Shown: positions 23,005 to 34,175 of the stretch, piece by piece | How the letters are laid out: the number at the start of each line of letters is the position of its first letter | Position numbering within the stretch: position 1 is the stretch's first letter | Assembly: GCA_037974335.1 (NCBI GenBank) | Contig: CM075760.1 | Location: 46,396,138 to 46,460,137, forward strand | From: Prionace glauca | Taxonomy: Eukaryota > Chordata > Chondrichthyes > Carcharhiniformes > Carcharhinidae | Reading direction: 5' to 3' | DNA length: 64,000 nucleotides | Made by a program: the position numbers and the translations under genes | The notes under the pieces: model-generated | The model's database searches: none | Told to the model about the DNA's origin: nothing | Seen by the model: the letters and a program-made list of their open reading frames with translations, nothing else

Positions 23005-23045
23005 AATAGCACCCAACGTGGGGCTGGAACCCGCAGTCCATTGAT
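23005..23045 (-). tRNA. tRNA-Lys-like 3' half
   Basis: On minus, 'gcgggttccagccccac' and 'gttgggtgc' match the T arm and 3' acceptor strand of tRNA-Lys. The 5' half is not recognisable. It is a fragment or the head of an unknown SINE. Confidence 0.35.
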
Positions 23046-23429
23046 GCTGGTAAGTTAATGTTGTTCAGGTTTCCCACAAAATGGTTTATCACAGATTGAT
23101 ACTAACACTGTTCTTTTGAATGCAATGAGATGCAGCAAAACTGAATGCAATAGAATGGTCCTTATGATGCCTCAGCTTCAGGTACTCAGGTTAAATTTCT
23201 CGAATAACTGTCTGCACCCTATCACTGCCTTTCACTATCTGTGTTTGTTCTCAGCCTGTTGCCCATGTGACATTTCCAGTTCAGAAGCAAAACTACAAAT
23301 CTCACTCCACTGATTCTGACAGAGATGCTTTCGACCAGGAAGTAATTCAGGATTGCTTATCAAAAACATTAATTTTTAACATATCGAAACCAGCCTGTGA
23401 ACCTGCAAGGGCCGAACACGAATCACGAG

Positions 23430-24146
23430 AGCGCCAAGGTTGTAGGGCGTTTAGGAAAGTTACAGAACATCGAAATCTAGGGGTACATGGTCAGAGCTCA
23501 TTGAAAGCGGAGTCACAGATGGACATGATGGTGAAGAAGGCATCCGACATGCTTAGTTTCATTGGTCAGAACACTGAATACAGGAGTTGTACAAGACACT
23601 GACATACTGTGTTTAGTTCTGGTCGCTCTATTATAGAACGGATATTATTAAACTAGAAAGAGTGCAGAAAAGATTCATTAGGATGCTCCCGGGACTTGAT
23701 GGTTTGAGTTATAAGGAATGGTTGGATAGACTGGGGCTTTTTCTTTCTGGAGATAAGAGGCTGAGGGGTTATGTTATCGAGGTCGATAAAATAATGTGAG
23801 GTATAGACCAGCTGGATAGTCAATATCTTTTCCCAACTGTAGGAGAGTGTAATACTAGAGGGCATCAGTTTAAGGAGAGAGGAGTGATATAAATGGGTCC
23901 AGATGGACTTTTTTTCACACAAAGGGTCGTGGGTTTCTGGAACAAGCTGCCAGAGGTAGTAGTAGAGGCGGGTATGATTTTGTTTTTAAAAAGTGCTTAG
24001 ACAAGTACAAGAGTAAGATGGCTATCGAGGAATGTGGGCCAAATGCGGGCAATTGGGAGTAGCTTACAAGTTTAAAAAGGGCGGCATGGACAAGTTGGGC
24101 CGAAAGACCTGCTTCCGTGCTGTAAACCTTTGTGACTTTATGACTC
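23430..24146 (+). mobile_element. Old CR1-like LINE 3' part
   Basis: The text 'aagagtgcagaaaagattc', 'gatgctcccgggacttga' and 'ttttcacacaaagggtcgtg' is decayed CR1 C-terminal coding sequence. The tail has 'gggccgaaagacctgctt' and ends in 'ctttatgactc'. It is broken by many changes. Confidence 0.7.
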
Positions 24147-24939
24147 TACCTTCCTGATTCCCCCAGATACTGATTACAGATGAGTCAGCCTCCGGTTTAA
24201 GTAGACGAATGAGATATCATCTTGTAAAATGCGATTGGCAGAACAACTTGTCAGGAATTATTATTGATATATGTTAACTGAATGATTGATGCTTAAACTA
24301 ATATGAGGCCGAAATGATCGGTACGAAAATCTATAATTGACCTGTTATTGGTGGTACATGTTCGATGCATCGGAAAGGTTCTGCCGCTCTGTCCCAGAGC
24401 CACATAACCTTTTTGGTCATCTCCAATCAGCTGCTTTTTGTGTTTTAGTTTCAAATAAATGTTTCGTCCTTACACAGAGATATCTGCCTCGTGCGTTTTG
24501 TCTGTAGTTAAAGACAGTATTGGTCATCTCAAATTATCCCAAAACTCTCGTCATAATTTGAAAATTTATAATCTAGAATGTGCTTATGTGAAATACACCC
24601 CAGTCCCTTGGTTTCACCTCATGGTTTGCGCCTCTGCTCTGTATATGTTCTCTATCTAGTTGTGGCATGCCTGCCTCGTAAGTATTTCATCGGACGAAAT
24701 ATAGAGAGATTCACCCTGTTAATCCATGCTGCAGCGGCTCTGATAGTGTATTTAAGGGGCAGTGTAAAGGAAACTATCTTCTGCCACACACTGCCCTGCA
24801 TCGGCCTCTGATGAAGCAGAGCCTTTGCTTTTTAGAATTAGCTGAAACTCGGTCAGCAACAGACCGGTTTATGAGTGAAATCGCCGAGGTTCTCCTCATT
24901 CTTCATTCATTCAGTCCCTGGGTTCCATCATAAAAAAGG
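24147..24939. other. No gene seen
   Basis: I found no coding exon, V segment or repeat that I can name in this stretch. It lies downstream of the first IgM-type 3' UTR. Confidence 0.4.
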
Positions 24940-25597
24940 CGGAGATGAAGGTGTCTTTACACAGATTGACCACTGGGTGGCGGAGCGACTCTTCCATTGA
25001 ACGGCCTTGAGTTCAACCGCATCCCACACATGACTGGGAGGACATGCCTGTCTGGGAAAGGGGAAAACCGTATAATAGGGAAAATGGAGCGGAGTTGGTG
25101 AGAATTGGAAAACGGAATTAAGCCAAACCAGAGATGGTTAAATTTTCATTCAGTATTTATTTTAAAAAAATCAGAGAATATTTTATTGCGACATTATTTT
25201 TAAATTATTTTTAAATTATTTTTTAAAGTTCATCGATTGAACTTCACATTGAGAACAGAACACATGCACATGGAATCCGTCAATATTTGTCCATCTGTTA
25301 CATACATCAGAAACTGAAAACAGGATCTTAAAGAAAGAGTAATTAAGAATGAGGAATGAGAAACGTTTCTTATTTATACATGATATTGAAACTATGGGGA
25401 AACTATTCACCATAATTACATTATAACAAAAAATGCCTCCTACGTTTCACACTGAAAACTGAAATAACATCTAATGTTGCTTCAGTTACAGATTCAGAAC
25501 GATAAACTGAGAGAAATTTACTGATAGAGCCACCAAGAGGAAATATTAGATACGAGCCATACAAATCAGCTGAAGGAAATTCAACCCATTACTTGAT
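24940..25597 (-). pseudogene. IgM transmembrane last exon and 3' UTR, copy 1
   Basis: On minus, an acceptor (TTTCTTTTACAG) precedes ATCAAGTAA, which encodes Ile-Lys-stop at 25597-25589. This matches the tiny second transmembrane exon of the mu heavy chain. The following 3' UTR aligns well with 57868-57410, including a poly(A) signal AATAAA at 25161-25156, and the similarity runs on to about 24940. The first transmembrane exon is not recognisable upstream (25600-25860) and no C-mu domain was found, so this is an orphan gene end. Seen: acceptor, codons, similarity to copy 2. Inferred: descent from an IGHM gene. Confidence 0.75.
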
Positions 25598-26182
25598 CTG
25601 TAAAAGAAAGATATCATAATGAAGCAGATGTTTATGATGCGGAACAGTAATGTTGGAGTTTTTAATCAGTGAAACATTGAGAGATTTTACTATTAACAAA
25701 GTATTTTTAAGGGGAATTTTTGAAATGACATTCTCAGACAAGTTACATTTTCTAAACTCTGCATTTTCATGGCACTTCGAAAAGAATGGCAGGACGATAG
25801 AGACAGAGACCAGAAGAAAGAAGGTGGAACCCTGAAGATGTCAGAAAGAGAAAGAGGAACAGTGAGACGAAATAATTATTTCTGACTCTCATTTATTGGT
25901 GCGCCACTTCGATCGGTACTGACAGAACTTCCAGGCATATCCCTGAAAAACGACCTCAGTTTCTGAGTAAATGAAGCCAGTTTCTGATCTGGGTTACACT
26001 GTATGTTAGATTGGAAGAATCAACACATCGAGAATAACCTGTATTTTCTGTCGAACTCGAAAGAATTACCATGTATTCCCCTTATTCCTCACTGTTCTTG
26101 CTGTGTGTTGAGTCTCTGTACAGTCAGTGTGTTATTTAGGAGTTGTGTTTAATTTCTGACTTTTGGAACAGTGTGTTACAAG
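25598..26182. other. No clear gene; weak hydrophobic frame
   Basis: On minus, about 25820-25755 reads as a short hydrophobic run (FFLLVSVSIVLPFF) at the place where a transmembrane exon might have been. It does not match the mu sequence. I do not call it an exon. Confidence 0.25.
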
Positions 26183-26400
26183 AACCAATAGTTATGATTC
26201 GTTGTCCAGGCTCCTTCTGAATTAACAATTCAGGAAGGACAGAGCACAATACCGGACTGTGGTTAGTCAACAACATGCCGCGAACCAATTCTGTTCGAGT
26301 ACATCCAGGTCCTTTATACTCAATAAGGATGCAGTGCGGATACTTATCTCAAGATTTGCCAAACTTTCTACTGTTTGCACAAAGGAAACAAAACTGCTCA
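26183..26400 (+). pseudogene. TCR V pseudogene fragment (V1)
   Basis: The text 'ctgaattaacaattcagga' and 'aggacagagcacaatacc', followed by 'gagtacatccaggtcc', aligns with the V exon at 45000-45120, starting from an acceptor-like 'gttacaag'. The frame is broken and the conserved Cys and Trp are lost. The part after about 26400 no longer aligns, and no recombination signal is visible. No leader exon was found. Confidence 0.7.
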
Positions 26401-26919
26401 TTTAAATATTCCGGGGCTCTTCTCTCTGGCAACGCTGTGTATTTCTGGACCACTGCTGTCGAGGTTGAGCCGTTCCCGGGCAAAACCCTAGACAGGGAGT
26501 TCCAGTGAGCTGCCACCAGAGGGAGCTCTCACACCGATGAACAGATTCACCTTCCACTGAGAGAATCACATGTGCCTTCCTGAAACATCAGTGCAGAACA
26601 CAACCTCAACAAGAGGAAAGGGACATTTGACGAATTATATTACTTAATTTCAACGCAGTTGAGCTCGCTGATCTTCTTATAATTTTATGTTCTCTTTTGT
26701 TTAGCAATTGTCTTTTGATTCAGTTTCCGTGCCTGTCGAGTATTCATCAACTCAATCCCCATCAGGTTCTGAAGTCTTTTTATCACGGCTTGATCTCTGG
26801 GTTTATTTGATCCGAGAGTTTAGCTGCTTCAGAGAAAGTGTATACACAACATGAAAATTTCACACGGAAGTGACTGTGAACTTTAAAATACGATGTGGAG
26901 AAACAGGTCATATACAGAC
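26401..26919. other. No gene seen
   Basis: No open V, repeat or exon could be identified. A short GC-rich part at 26440-26530 has no recognisable coding content. Confidence 0.35.
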
Positions 26920-27345
26920 ACAAACTCAATTTACAAGATAATGGTTGGAATGCGATCTTCACATGTAATCAAGTCTTAAAGTTACAGGCAGTGGGAGTGG
27001 AGAGAGGGCTAAACACAAGTTAAAGAGGTGTGTATTGTCTCCCGCCAGGATAGTTAGTGAGATTTTGCAAGCCCAGGCAAGTCGTGGGAGTTACAGATAG
27101 TATGACATGGACCAAGATCCCGGTTGAGTCCTCATGTGTGCGGAATTTGGCTGTCAGTTTCTGCTCAGCGATTCTATGTTGTCGTATGTCTTGGAGGCCA
27201 CCATGGAGAACGCTTACCAGAAGATCAGAGGCTGAATGCCCGTGACTGCTGAAGTGTTCATGAACAGGAAGGGAACACTCCTACCTGATGATTGTCGAGT
27301 GGTGTTCATTCGTTGTCGCAGCGTCTGCATGGTCTCTCCACTGGT
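26920..27345 (-). mobile_element. Penelope-like element fragment
   Basis: This is the same element as 37390-38090. Shared text includes 'ttaaagaggtgtgtattg', 'gcgtctgcatggtctc' and 'ggagaacgcttacc'. On minus it corresponds to the GIY-YIG endonuclease region of Penelope-like retroelements. It is a short and broken copy. Confidence 0.7.
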
Positions 27346-28700
27346 GTTGAGAGATTTCTTACTACCTTTAAAATATATATTGAGAATAGAATTCCCCCAA
27401 TAAACTTCAGAATGTTTCCTTAATGCTGGAACGTTTGTGTTGCTATGAGTAACCCAGAATTTGCAGTGCTAATTTACAGAGAAGAGCTTCATTCCTGCAA
27501 CCCCATCTGGAAAAGTGCACCCGTTTCCCTATCGAGATGCTGAAAGCAGCCCAGCTCGAGTTGTTCTCTTTCAATATCAGCCAGCTCACTACTGAGAGAT
27601 CTCACAGACTCATAGAGACATAATGGCTGACGTACCAGGAAACTTGTGTTGATTCCAGGTTAATGAGACCTCTTGTGTGTTGCTGACAGTCACATTGCTG
27701 TTGCATCTGCCCGCGATGTTGTGCAACCCGCAGCAAACAGGGTTCAACTATATTTAAATGCTGTCTTTGTACAACAGTCAGATTCCTTTCCATCACTGTG
27801 AGTCCCAGCGATAGCACAGCGTCAATCAGTTACATACCCGTCAAATTGATGAATTTACTCGGTACCTGAAACTCTCCAAAGAAACGGATATACCTTTACC
27901 AAATATCGAGTTTTTCTTCAATATAAACAGGGGCTTTGTATCTGGATGTTGCCGATACCAGTATAAATTGTACTTGCTTATTGTTACATTATAAGTACAA
28001 ATAAAGTCACTGTTTCTCCTTCCGCCTCTAATTCTGAGGATAGCGACTGAGTGATAGAATCGCCATGGCTCAGGCCTGGAAAAAAAAGTGTCCGAACGGA
28101 AATAGATCAGACAGACTGAATATTTAGTTCAGTTTTAAACCATGTTTATATAATGAAAGTCAATATGAAATGTGTTTGGTTCACAGTTCCCCGTTAGGAA
28201 TAGTCCCCAAACAACCCAAATGCCTCATTGTCACTCTGCATAAGGGGGAGTTGGATATTTGAAGACAAAATTTCCAAACTTCATCCTGTATATTTTGCTG
28301 CCTGCCGTGTCTCGGGAGGTTCTCACTGCATTTCCCTGTGTCCGGGGTGGTGCTTGGGGTTAGTAGTTGGTGAGCTGGCTGCCAGTGAATGGATTCATCC
28401 TGAGCTGGGTTCAGTCAATGTTCTGATCGGGTGAAACAGTTTCCTAGGTAGACACGTGGGACGAGATTTGTAACCGGAAACATGGGGTTACTGATGGGGT
28501 TTATTTATTCCGGCTTCAGTTCTCTATGTCGGATTCCAGTAGAATCGATATCCGTGAGCGAGTCTCAGCTTCTTTCATCAGGTCGACAGAGGGACGCCTC
28601 AACTGTAATTGGAGCGCGTTTGTGAATCCTTATTAATCCTTGTGATTAGATCCATATTCTAATTCTACACTGAACTCACTGGACAATTGTTTCAACAGAA
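27346..28700. other. V-segment upstream region, nothing named
   Basis: I find no exon, tRNA or named repeat in this 1.35-kb stretch before the V segment at 28720. Confidence 0.4.
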
Positions 28701-28719
28701 GTTTCATGAGATCTGTAAA

Positions 28720-29052
28720 ATGCTCCGAATTTACAGATTCTCTTTGCTGTTTTTCACTCTGACCTGCACTGGGGTGACTGGAGCAGATGAGGTGACGCAG
28801 CTCCCTCGGCGGAAGGTTGTGAATGAAGGGGGAACCGTATCCATGAACTGTACCACGACCACTGCTTTTAGCATCTTGCATTGGTACAGACAGTCCCCGA
28901 ATCAGCCACCGCAGTATCTGGTGATGGCCAGAAAAGAATCCGATGAAAGCGAGAGGATCACTGCCTCAATCGGCGGAGGCAACAAATTCAGCGCCCTGAC
29001 TGTGAGAGACGCCGGAGTTACAGACACCGCCACCTATCTCTGTGCCGTGAGG
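28720..29052 (+). CDS. TCR alpha/delta-type V segment, leader fused to V (V2)
   Basis: This germline V segment encodes the variable domain of a T-cell receptor chain on the T-cell surface. One frame runs from ATG 28720 through a hydrophobic signal peptide (MLRIYRFSLLFFTLTC) straight into the V domain, with no leader intron. The domain has Cys in SMNCTTT, Trp in LHWYRQ and Cys in TATYLCAV, and lies directly before a 23-bp signal at 29053. The family differs from the other open V segments here (YLVMARK, SIGGGNKFSAL). An acceptor-like 'ttgtttcaacag' precedes the ATG by about 20 bases, so a further upstream exon is possible. Seen: open frame and signal. Inferred: TRA/TRD membership. Confidence 0.88.
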
Positions 29053-29091
29053 CACAATGTGACAAACATAGGGAGGTCCCATACAAAAACC
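29053..29091 (+). promoter_or_regulatory. 23-bp recombination signal of V2
   Basis: Heptamer CACAATG at 29053-29059, a spacer of 23 bases, and nonamer ACAAAAACC at 29083-29091. One heptamer base differs from CACAGTG. It would be cut by RAG and joined to a 12-bp signal. Confidence 0.92.
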
Positions 29092-29507
29092 TGCACCGAC
29101 TGCGAGAGACATCCTGGAGTATCGGTAGAGTGGTGGAATTATAATAAAAAGCCCATTAACAAACGAAATGAACGCAACGCAAAATAAAATATAGAATCTA
29201 CTGATTAACATTCCGTCAGAAATGATGGTAGATGAAAACAGAGATGGAGAAGGGAGAAGGGACACGGAAGCCGGAATGAGTGAGCAGCAATTGGAATTAG
29301 AAAAGTTGAATCTTCATAGAGAAGTGGACAGAAAATGAGGAAATTATTGAAAAAGAAGTGGAAGACATTGAAAAAGAAAGCACTTAGCGTGATAGATTAA
29401 AGGTCAGATAAATAAAGAGAAACTTTAACAAAGTAGATTGGGATTTTTGTTTAACATTACTAATATTTACTTGTTATTTAAATAGTTCAATTTTCTGAAA
29501 CGTGTCA

Positions 29508-30508
29508 GTCACCAGTGGGGTGCCCCAGGGATCTGTTCTGGGACCCTTGCTGTTTGTCATTTTCATAAATGACCTGGATGAGGAAGTGGAGGGATGGGTT
29601 AGCAAGTTCGCTGATGACACGAAGGTCGGTGGTGTTGTGGATGGTCTGGAAGGATGTCAAAAGTTGCAGCAGGACATAGATAGGATGCAGGAATGGGCGG
29701 AGAAGTGGCAGATGGACTTCAACGCGGATAAATGTGTCGTCGTCCATTTCGGCAGAACCAACGGGATGAACGAGTACACTATCAAGGGCAGGGGTCTTAG
29801 TAGCGTTGAAGAGCAGAAGGATCTCGGGGTCCGGGTCCACAGGACTCTTAAATCGGCCTCGCAGGTGGAGGAGGTGGTCAAGAAGGCGTATGGTGCATTG
29901 GCCTTCATTAATCGAGGGATTGAGTTTAGGAGTCGGGAGGTAATGCTGCAACTTTACAGAACCCTTGTCAGGCCTCATTTGGAGTACTGTGCGCAGTTCT
30001 GGTCACCTCACTATAGGAAAAACGTAGAAGCTATTGAAAGGGTGCAGAGGAGATTTACAAGGATGTTGCCTGGACTGGGAGGCATGCCTTATGAAGATAG
30101 GTTGAGGGAGCTGGGACTCTTTTCCCTAGAGAGGCGAAGGTTGAGAGGCGACCTGATAGAAGTTTATAAAATGTTGAGAGGAATAGATAGGGTGGACTCT
30201 CAGAGGCTATTTCCCCGGGTTGAAATGGTCGCTACGAGAGGACACAGATTTAAGGTGCGGGGAGGGAAGTACAGAGGTGATGTTAGGGGTAAGTTTTTCA
30301 CTCAGAAGGTGGTGAGTGAATGGAATCGGCTGCTGTCATCGGTGGTGGAGGCGAACTCGCTGGGGTCTTTTAAAAGACTTCTGGATGAGTATATGGGGTT
30401 TAATGGGATTGGGGGTTATAGATAGGTCTATAGATTGGTGGGGTTGATGTGATCGGCGCAACTCGAGGGCCCAAGGGCCTGTTTGTGCTGTAATGTTCTA
30501 TGTTCTAT
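29508..30508 (+). mobile_element. CR1 LINE 3' end (GTTCTATG-tail subfamily)
   Basis: A 307-residue frame (29502-30425) begins at GVPQGSVLGPLLF and contains FADDTKVGGV, RPHLEYCAQFWSPHYRK and the CR1 C-terminus. It is almost the same as 12381-13660. A likely 6-bp target duplication GTGTCA lies at 29502-29507 and 30509-30514. It is 5'-truncated and not autonomous; the open frame indicates recent insertion. Confidence 0.9.
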
Positions 30509-30514
30509 GTGTCA

Positions 30515-31675
30515 CCGAAAGAGCAACCATTGGAAATCGCTCTATTGATAAATTTGGGCTTTGCTCATGATCCCGCCTAAAGCATTTTCAAATAAACTTC
30601 ATTGCAGTGTTAATGTAATCCTCCTTGTAACACCGATAAATAAACATTAAAACAAAAAAAAACACGGAGAACCAGCTACAGATGGTATTAAACAGATACA
30701 GACTTCGAGGTTTATTTACAAGAAGCAGGTTTCAGAACACAAGGCGGTACATGTAAGCCTGCACACATCATTGTCGACAACACAGTTCAAACACATATGG
30801 GACCGTTCAGTGACTCTTCAAACCTTTAGCGTTAACCTCAGTGATAGTGTTTAAGAGAGACTGGGAAAGATGGTGAGGGAATGAGAGAGCATTATACTCA
30901 GCGGAGTATTGAGCAAATGGGGGTATTTTCTGTGGAGCAGCAATTCTGTTCAGAAGTGATTGTCAGACTTGAATCTAATCAAGGCAGGTTTGGAAAAGGT
31001 TGAAAAGGAGCAGAGACAATCGGCTCGCCCCTCAATGCGAGACTGGATGGCGGCATTTCCCCTGATCTTTATGCAGTGGAGGGAGCGATTAACAGACTGC
31101 GGTTTGAGCAGTCGACTGTTAGAGGATGCGATGGTTCATGCCAAACTGTAATGGGGACAATCTATAAGTAATTTTCAGAGACAAGTGGATAAATATTTGA
31201 CCAGCAAATGGAAATTTTATGAATATAAGATTTATTGAACGCAAGTGCCGATAAAGAATAAGTGGATAACCCATCAACCGAGATAGTACGTGAGCAATAG
31301 GCCGAGAGGTCTGTTAACGCTATAACAGTTTACAATTTCAAGATTATGAACCGCTCTTTTCAATTAGCACAAGTCTTGCAACACAATTTACTTTGTTGCT
31401 ACAGTGAGGAAGGAGATGCTCGGAAGCAGTGACGGTTCAAGTGGTTTCTGGTTTGAGAAACAGCCAATTGCTGAGTGGCACCGTGAGAAACGTCAGATAC
31501 CGATATCCCATAATTATCCAATCGGTGACAGTGTGGCCCTTGGGTGTCACATTGAATGGGGGAATGTAAAACTCTCGCCGCTCCTGACCCTCCCCAACAT
31601 TCAGAGTCTGGGCCTCGGCAGCAAGTCCCAGTTTAGAGAATAGATCTTGATTGATGTTCTTGTGTATCTACATCA
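30515..31675. other. No gene seen
   Basis: Between the LINE and the next V leader I see only AT-rich sequence. A frame at 31404-31643 has no recognisable domain and I do not call it. Confidence 0.4.
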
Positions 31676-31678
31676 ATC

Positions 31679-32106
31679 ATGAAGAGAAATCCCCGCAAAG
31701 AGCTACTTCCAGTTGGAGCTCTGATGCTGCTGATATTGTGTGAGTTTATTGATTTACTCAGACGGATTATTTTAATAATCTCTTCATACCGTGTAGTTAG
31801 AGATTGATTTTCTTCTGTTCACAGACGTTCAGTGTGAGGATCAGAGCTCCCATCGTGAGCAGGTCGTGTCTCGGGAAGGGGAGCGGGTTAAACTCAAGTG
31901 TCGGCTCTCTGTTGCTCCAGGTCATACAGTAGCCTGATACAGACAAACACTGACAGGACCTCCAATAATTCTCGCCTCCATTTACCAGGGGAATGTGACA
32001 GAAGGACGATACACACAGTCCTTTGACCGAGTAAAGAATTCCTACACCATGTCTATAGATGGGACCGCGGTCCTGTTCTCCGGAATGTATCTCTGTGCGA
32101 AGCAGA
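31679..32106 (+). pseudogene. TCR V pseudogene with stop at the core Trp (V3)
   Basis: The leader exon 31679-31739 (MKRNPRKELLPVGALMLLIL) ends at a donor GTGAGT. The V exon 31825-32106 follows acceptor 'ctgttcacag' and reads VQCEDQSSHREQVV, then KLKCRLS. The conserved WYRQ reads stop-YRQ, since TGG has become TGA at 31935-31937. The end is GMYLCAKQ, then a heptamer. One nonsense change disables it and the rest of the frame is open, so the loss is recent. Its family (GPPIILASIYQGN) is unlike the other V segments in the window. Confidence 0.85.
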
Positions 32107-32145
32107 CACAGTGAGACAAAGAGCGGATCCCCTGGTATAATATTC
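32107..32145 (+). promoter_or_regulatory. Degenerate 23-bp recombination signal of V3
   Basis: Perfect heptamer CACAGTG at 32107-32113. The sequence 23 bases later is ATAATATTC, a poor nonamer. Confidence 0.7.
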
Positions 32146-32586
32146 AGTTCACTGCCCTGTCTCCGCTGCACTTTTAAGTTTTCTGCAAACCAGAAATGCC
32201 ATTAATATTCTTCAATGTTACTTTCGCACATTTAATGTTCTATCTAGATAGCGTTCTAACATCCTAAAGTTGTCTTTAAAGATGCAGAGTATCGAAGCGT
32301 ATTAAGTTTAAAAACAAAACTGTTCCGCTGTTCCACAAGCAAATTAAAGAGAAAGGCAGAAAAATCTGTCTGTCACGTATCTAGATGGATAATCGAGAAA
32401 AAGATAGATCAACAAGGACATAGGTAAATATTCAGATTGATAAGAGGTAGATGTGTTGACAGTTAGACGCAGACAGACAGATAGGTGGATAGACCGTTAG
32501 TTAACTTTTTTAGCCAATATGCATAAAAGCTTTATTTAATTATCCCCGTATGTATCTTTATGTTAATTTTGCTCATGTTTTGACAG

Positions 32587-32866
32587 ATGTTCATTGTCAC
32601 TCGAAGACACTTCAGATATCGATGTATCGGGTAAATCAAGGACAGACCATCTCTCTTCATCACAATATTGCTGTTACTGGGAATGAGTTCGTATTTTGGT
32701 ACCGGCAATTCACCGATCAAGCTCCAGAGAAAGTCGTTTCCACATTCAGAGATGAAACAGCTGAGGGAAGGTTTAAAGTATCGTAGGCAGTGAGAAAGGA
32801 TACATCGGTCTCAGCGTTAACACGGTCGAACTGTCAGCTGCTGCGGTGGATACAGTGCAGTTGAGA
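32587..32866 (+). pseudogene. TCR V pseudogene without its own leader (V4)
   Basis: An acceptor 'tgttttgacag' precedes a V exon reading DVHCHSKTLQI, then VNQGQTISLHHN and FVFWYRQFTDQAPEK. The first conserved Cys is replaced (LHHN where LHCN is expected). A frameshift follows GRFKVS, and the final YYC is lost by small deletions before CACTGTG. I find no leader exon between V3 and V4, only about 440 bases apart. It may use the V3 leader, may have lost its own, or may be a leaderless V. Confidence 0.8.
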
Positions 32867-32905
32867 CACTGTGAAACAGAGAGATGCAAAGCCTGTACAG
32901 TAACC
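32867..32905 (+). promoter_or_regulatory. 23-bp recombination signal of V4
   Basis: Heptamer CACTGTG (32867-32873), 23-base spacer, and nonamer ACAGTAACC (32897-32905) with two changes from ACAAAAACC. Confidence 0.75.
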
Positions 32906-34049
32906 CACTCGACATGGGCACTGTGGAGACAAACATCCCATGGTCTTTAGAAGAGAACGTACTTCAATCAATATCGATATAACAAGTTTTTCTAGCGAGT
33001 TATATGATGGAATTAAAACAATATATTTTAATGTTTCTATTAATAGAACTTGCAGAAAAACCCACATTAGAAATATACAAATTACTCCTTGACTCATCAT
33101 AAAATTGAGACAAATGATCTTGTATCAATTTGAAGCAGCAAATGGAGAAAAATGAAAACAATGACAAAGGTATCAGATATAGAATAGTAACATAGATGTA
33201 AAAAAACCCATAATAAACTGTTGCAATATAAATCCAGTGATATCATGTAACAATATTCGAGAACAACATAGAGGATCATTGCTTCACTGATGACGTTCCC
33301 TTTCGTTAAACCTTGTAGAACCGTCAGTTCCCCCTGTTACAGGTGACAGCTGGAGTTACAGGAAATATTTGCGCGCCTCAACACTGCAAACCGCAGTGTA
33401 TTTAGAGCAATAGCTTTTATGTCAATTATGGAATACCGGGCACTGAAGCAGGTCTTCTGACAAGAAGCTTTGGGTTCGAAATTGCTTTGTGGTCTTTTGG
33501 CAGCAGAGCTGTGTTCTCCTTGTCACCAAGTGTTGAATATCAGGGTCTGAATTCTTCCAGTATGCCTAATAACAGGTGGTGAGAACAGAACAGGTTCCTG
33601 GTCACTCATACTGCAGGAGGTAATGAAAGCCACTGCAGTAATTTGTCAGGCATAATCATGGAGCAATCTAATGGAAATCTGTGGTCACCTAGCGCCACGT
33701 CAGGGCATGATGCCTGGAGGATGAGGTGGGAACAGGGGACTTAGAGAGTGAACTCTATAGAGCGTTGTATCCTAATGTCATTGGGTAGCCTGAGTACGAC
33801 GTTCAAGACAATATAGATCGTCAATATGGCTCCTCAATGTAGCAGAAAGAGAGCGAGGATGGGTGAAAAGACAGAAAGAGAGAGAGAGGTGTCCAGTATT
33901 TGGTTCAAATTTGCGACAAGTTCAATGTAACCGGCACATATTTGAATTCCCCAATCCCTTTACTCCAGGATCAGAGTGATGAGAATTTCTGATTGAGAAT
34001 TCCTACTGCCTCCTGCGGTGATGAAGTTTGTAACATCACCACAACTATA
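32906..34049. other. No gene; short inverted duplicate of 46060-46180
   Basis: The stretch 33590-33715 ('ggagcaatctaatgg', 'cacctagcgccacg') matches 46060-46180 in inverted orientation. That agrees with the duplication of the neighbouring V units. The rest is AT-rich with nothing recognisable. Confidence 0.5.
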
Positions 34050-34175
34050 GGCATATGGATAACATGGGAATAGTTTAGGTTAGAGGGTCATTAGATTGGT
34101 CCCACTGGCTGGCGCAACATTGAGGTCGGAAGGGCCTGTACTGCGCCGTAATGTTCTATGTTCTACACTGAAAAT
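34050..34175 (+). mobile_element. Solo CR1 LINE tail (GTTCTATG subfamily)
   Basis: The text 'ggcgcaacattgaggtcgg', 'aagggcctgtactg' and the end 'taatgttctatgttctac' match the tail of 29508-30508. No coding part remains. From 34176 to 34860 I see nothing recognisable. Confidence 0.7.

Noticed and set aside
25755-25820. Hydrophobic minus frame as the first membrane exon of IgM copy 1
   Set aside because: It does not match the mu membrane signature and lacks a convincing donor.
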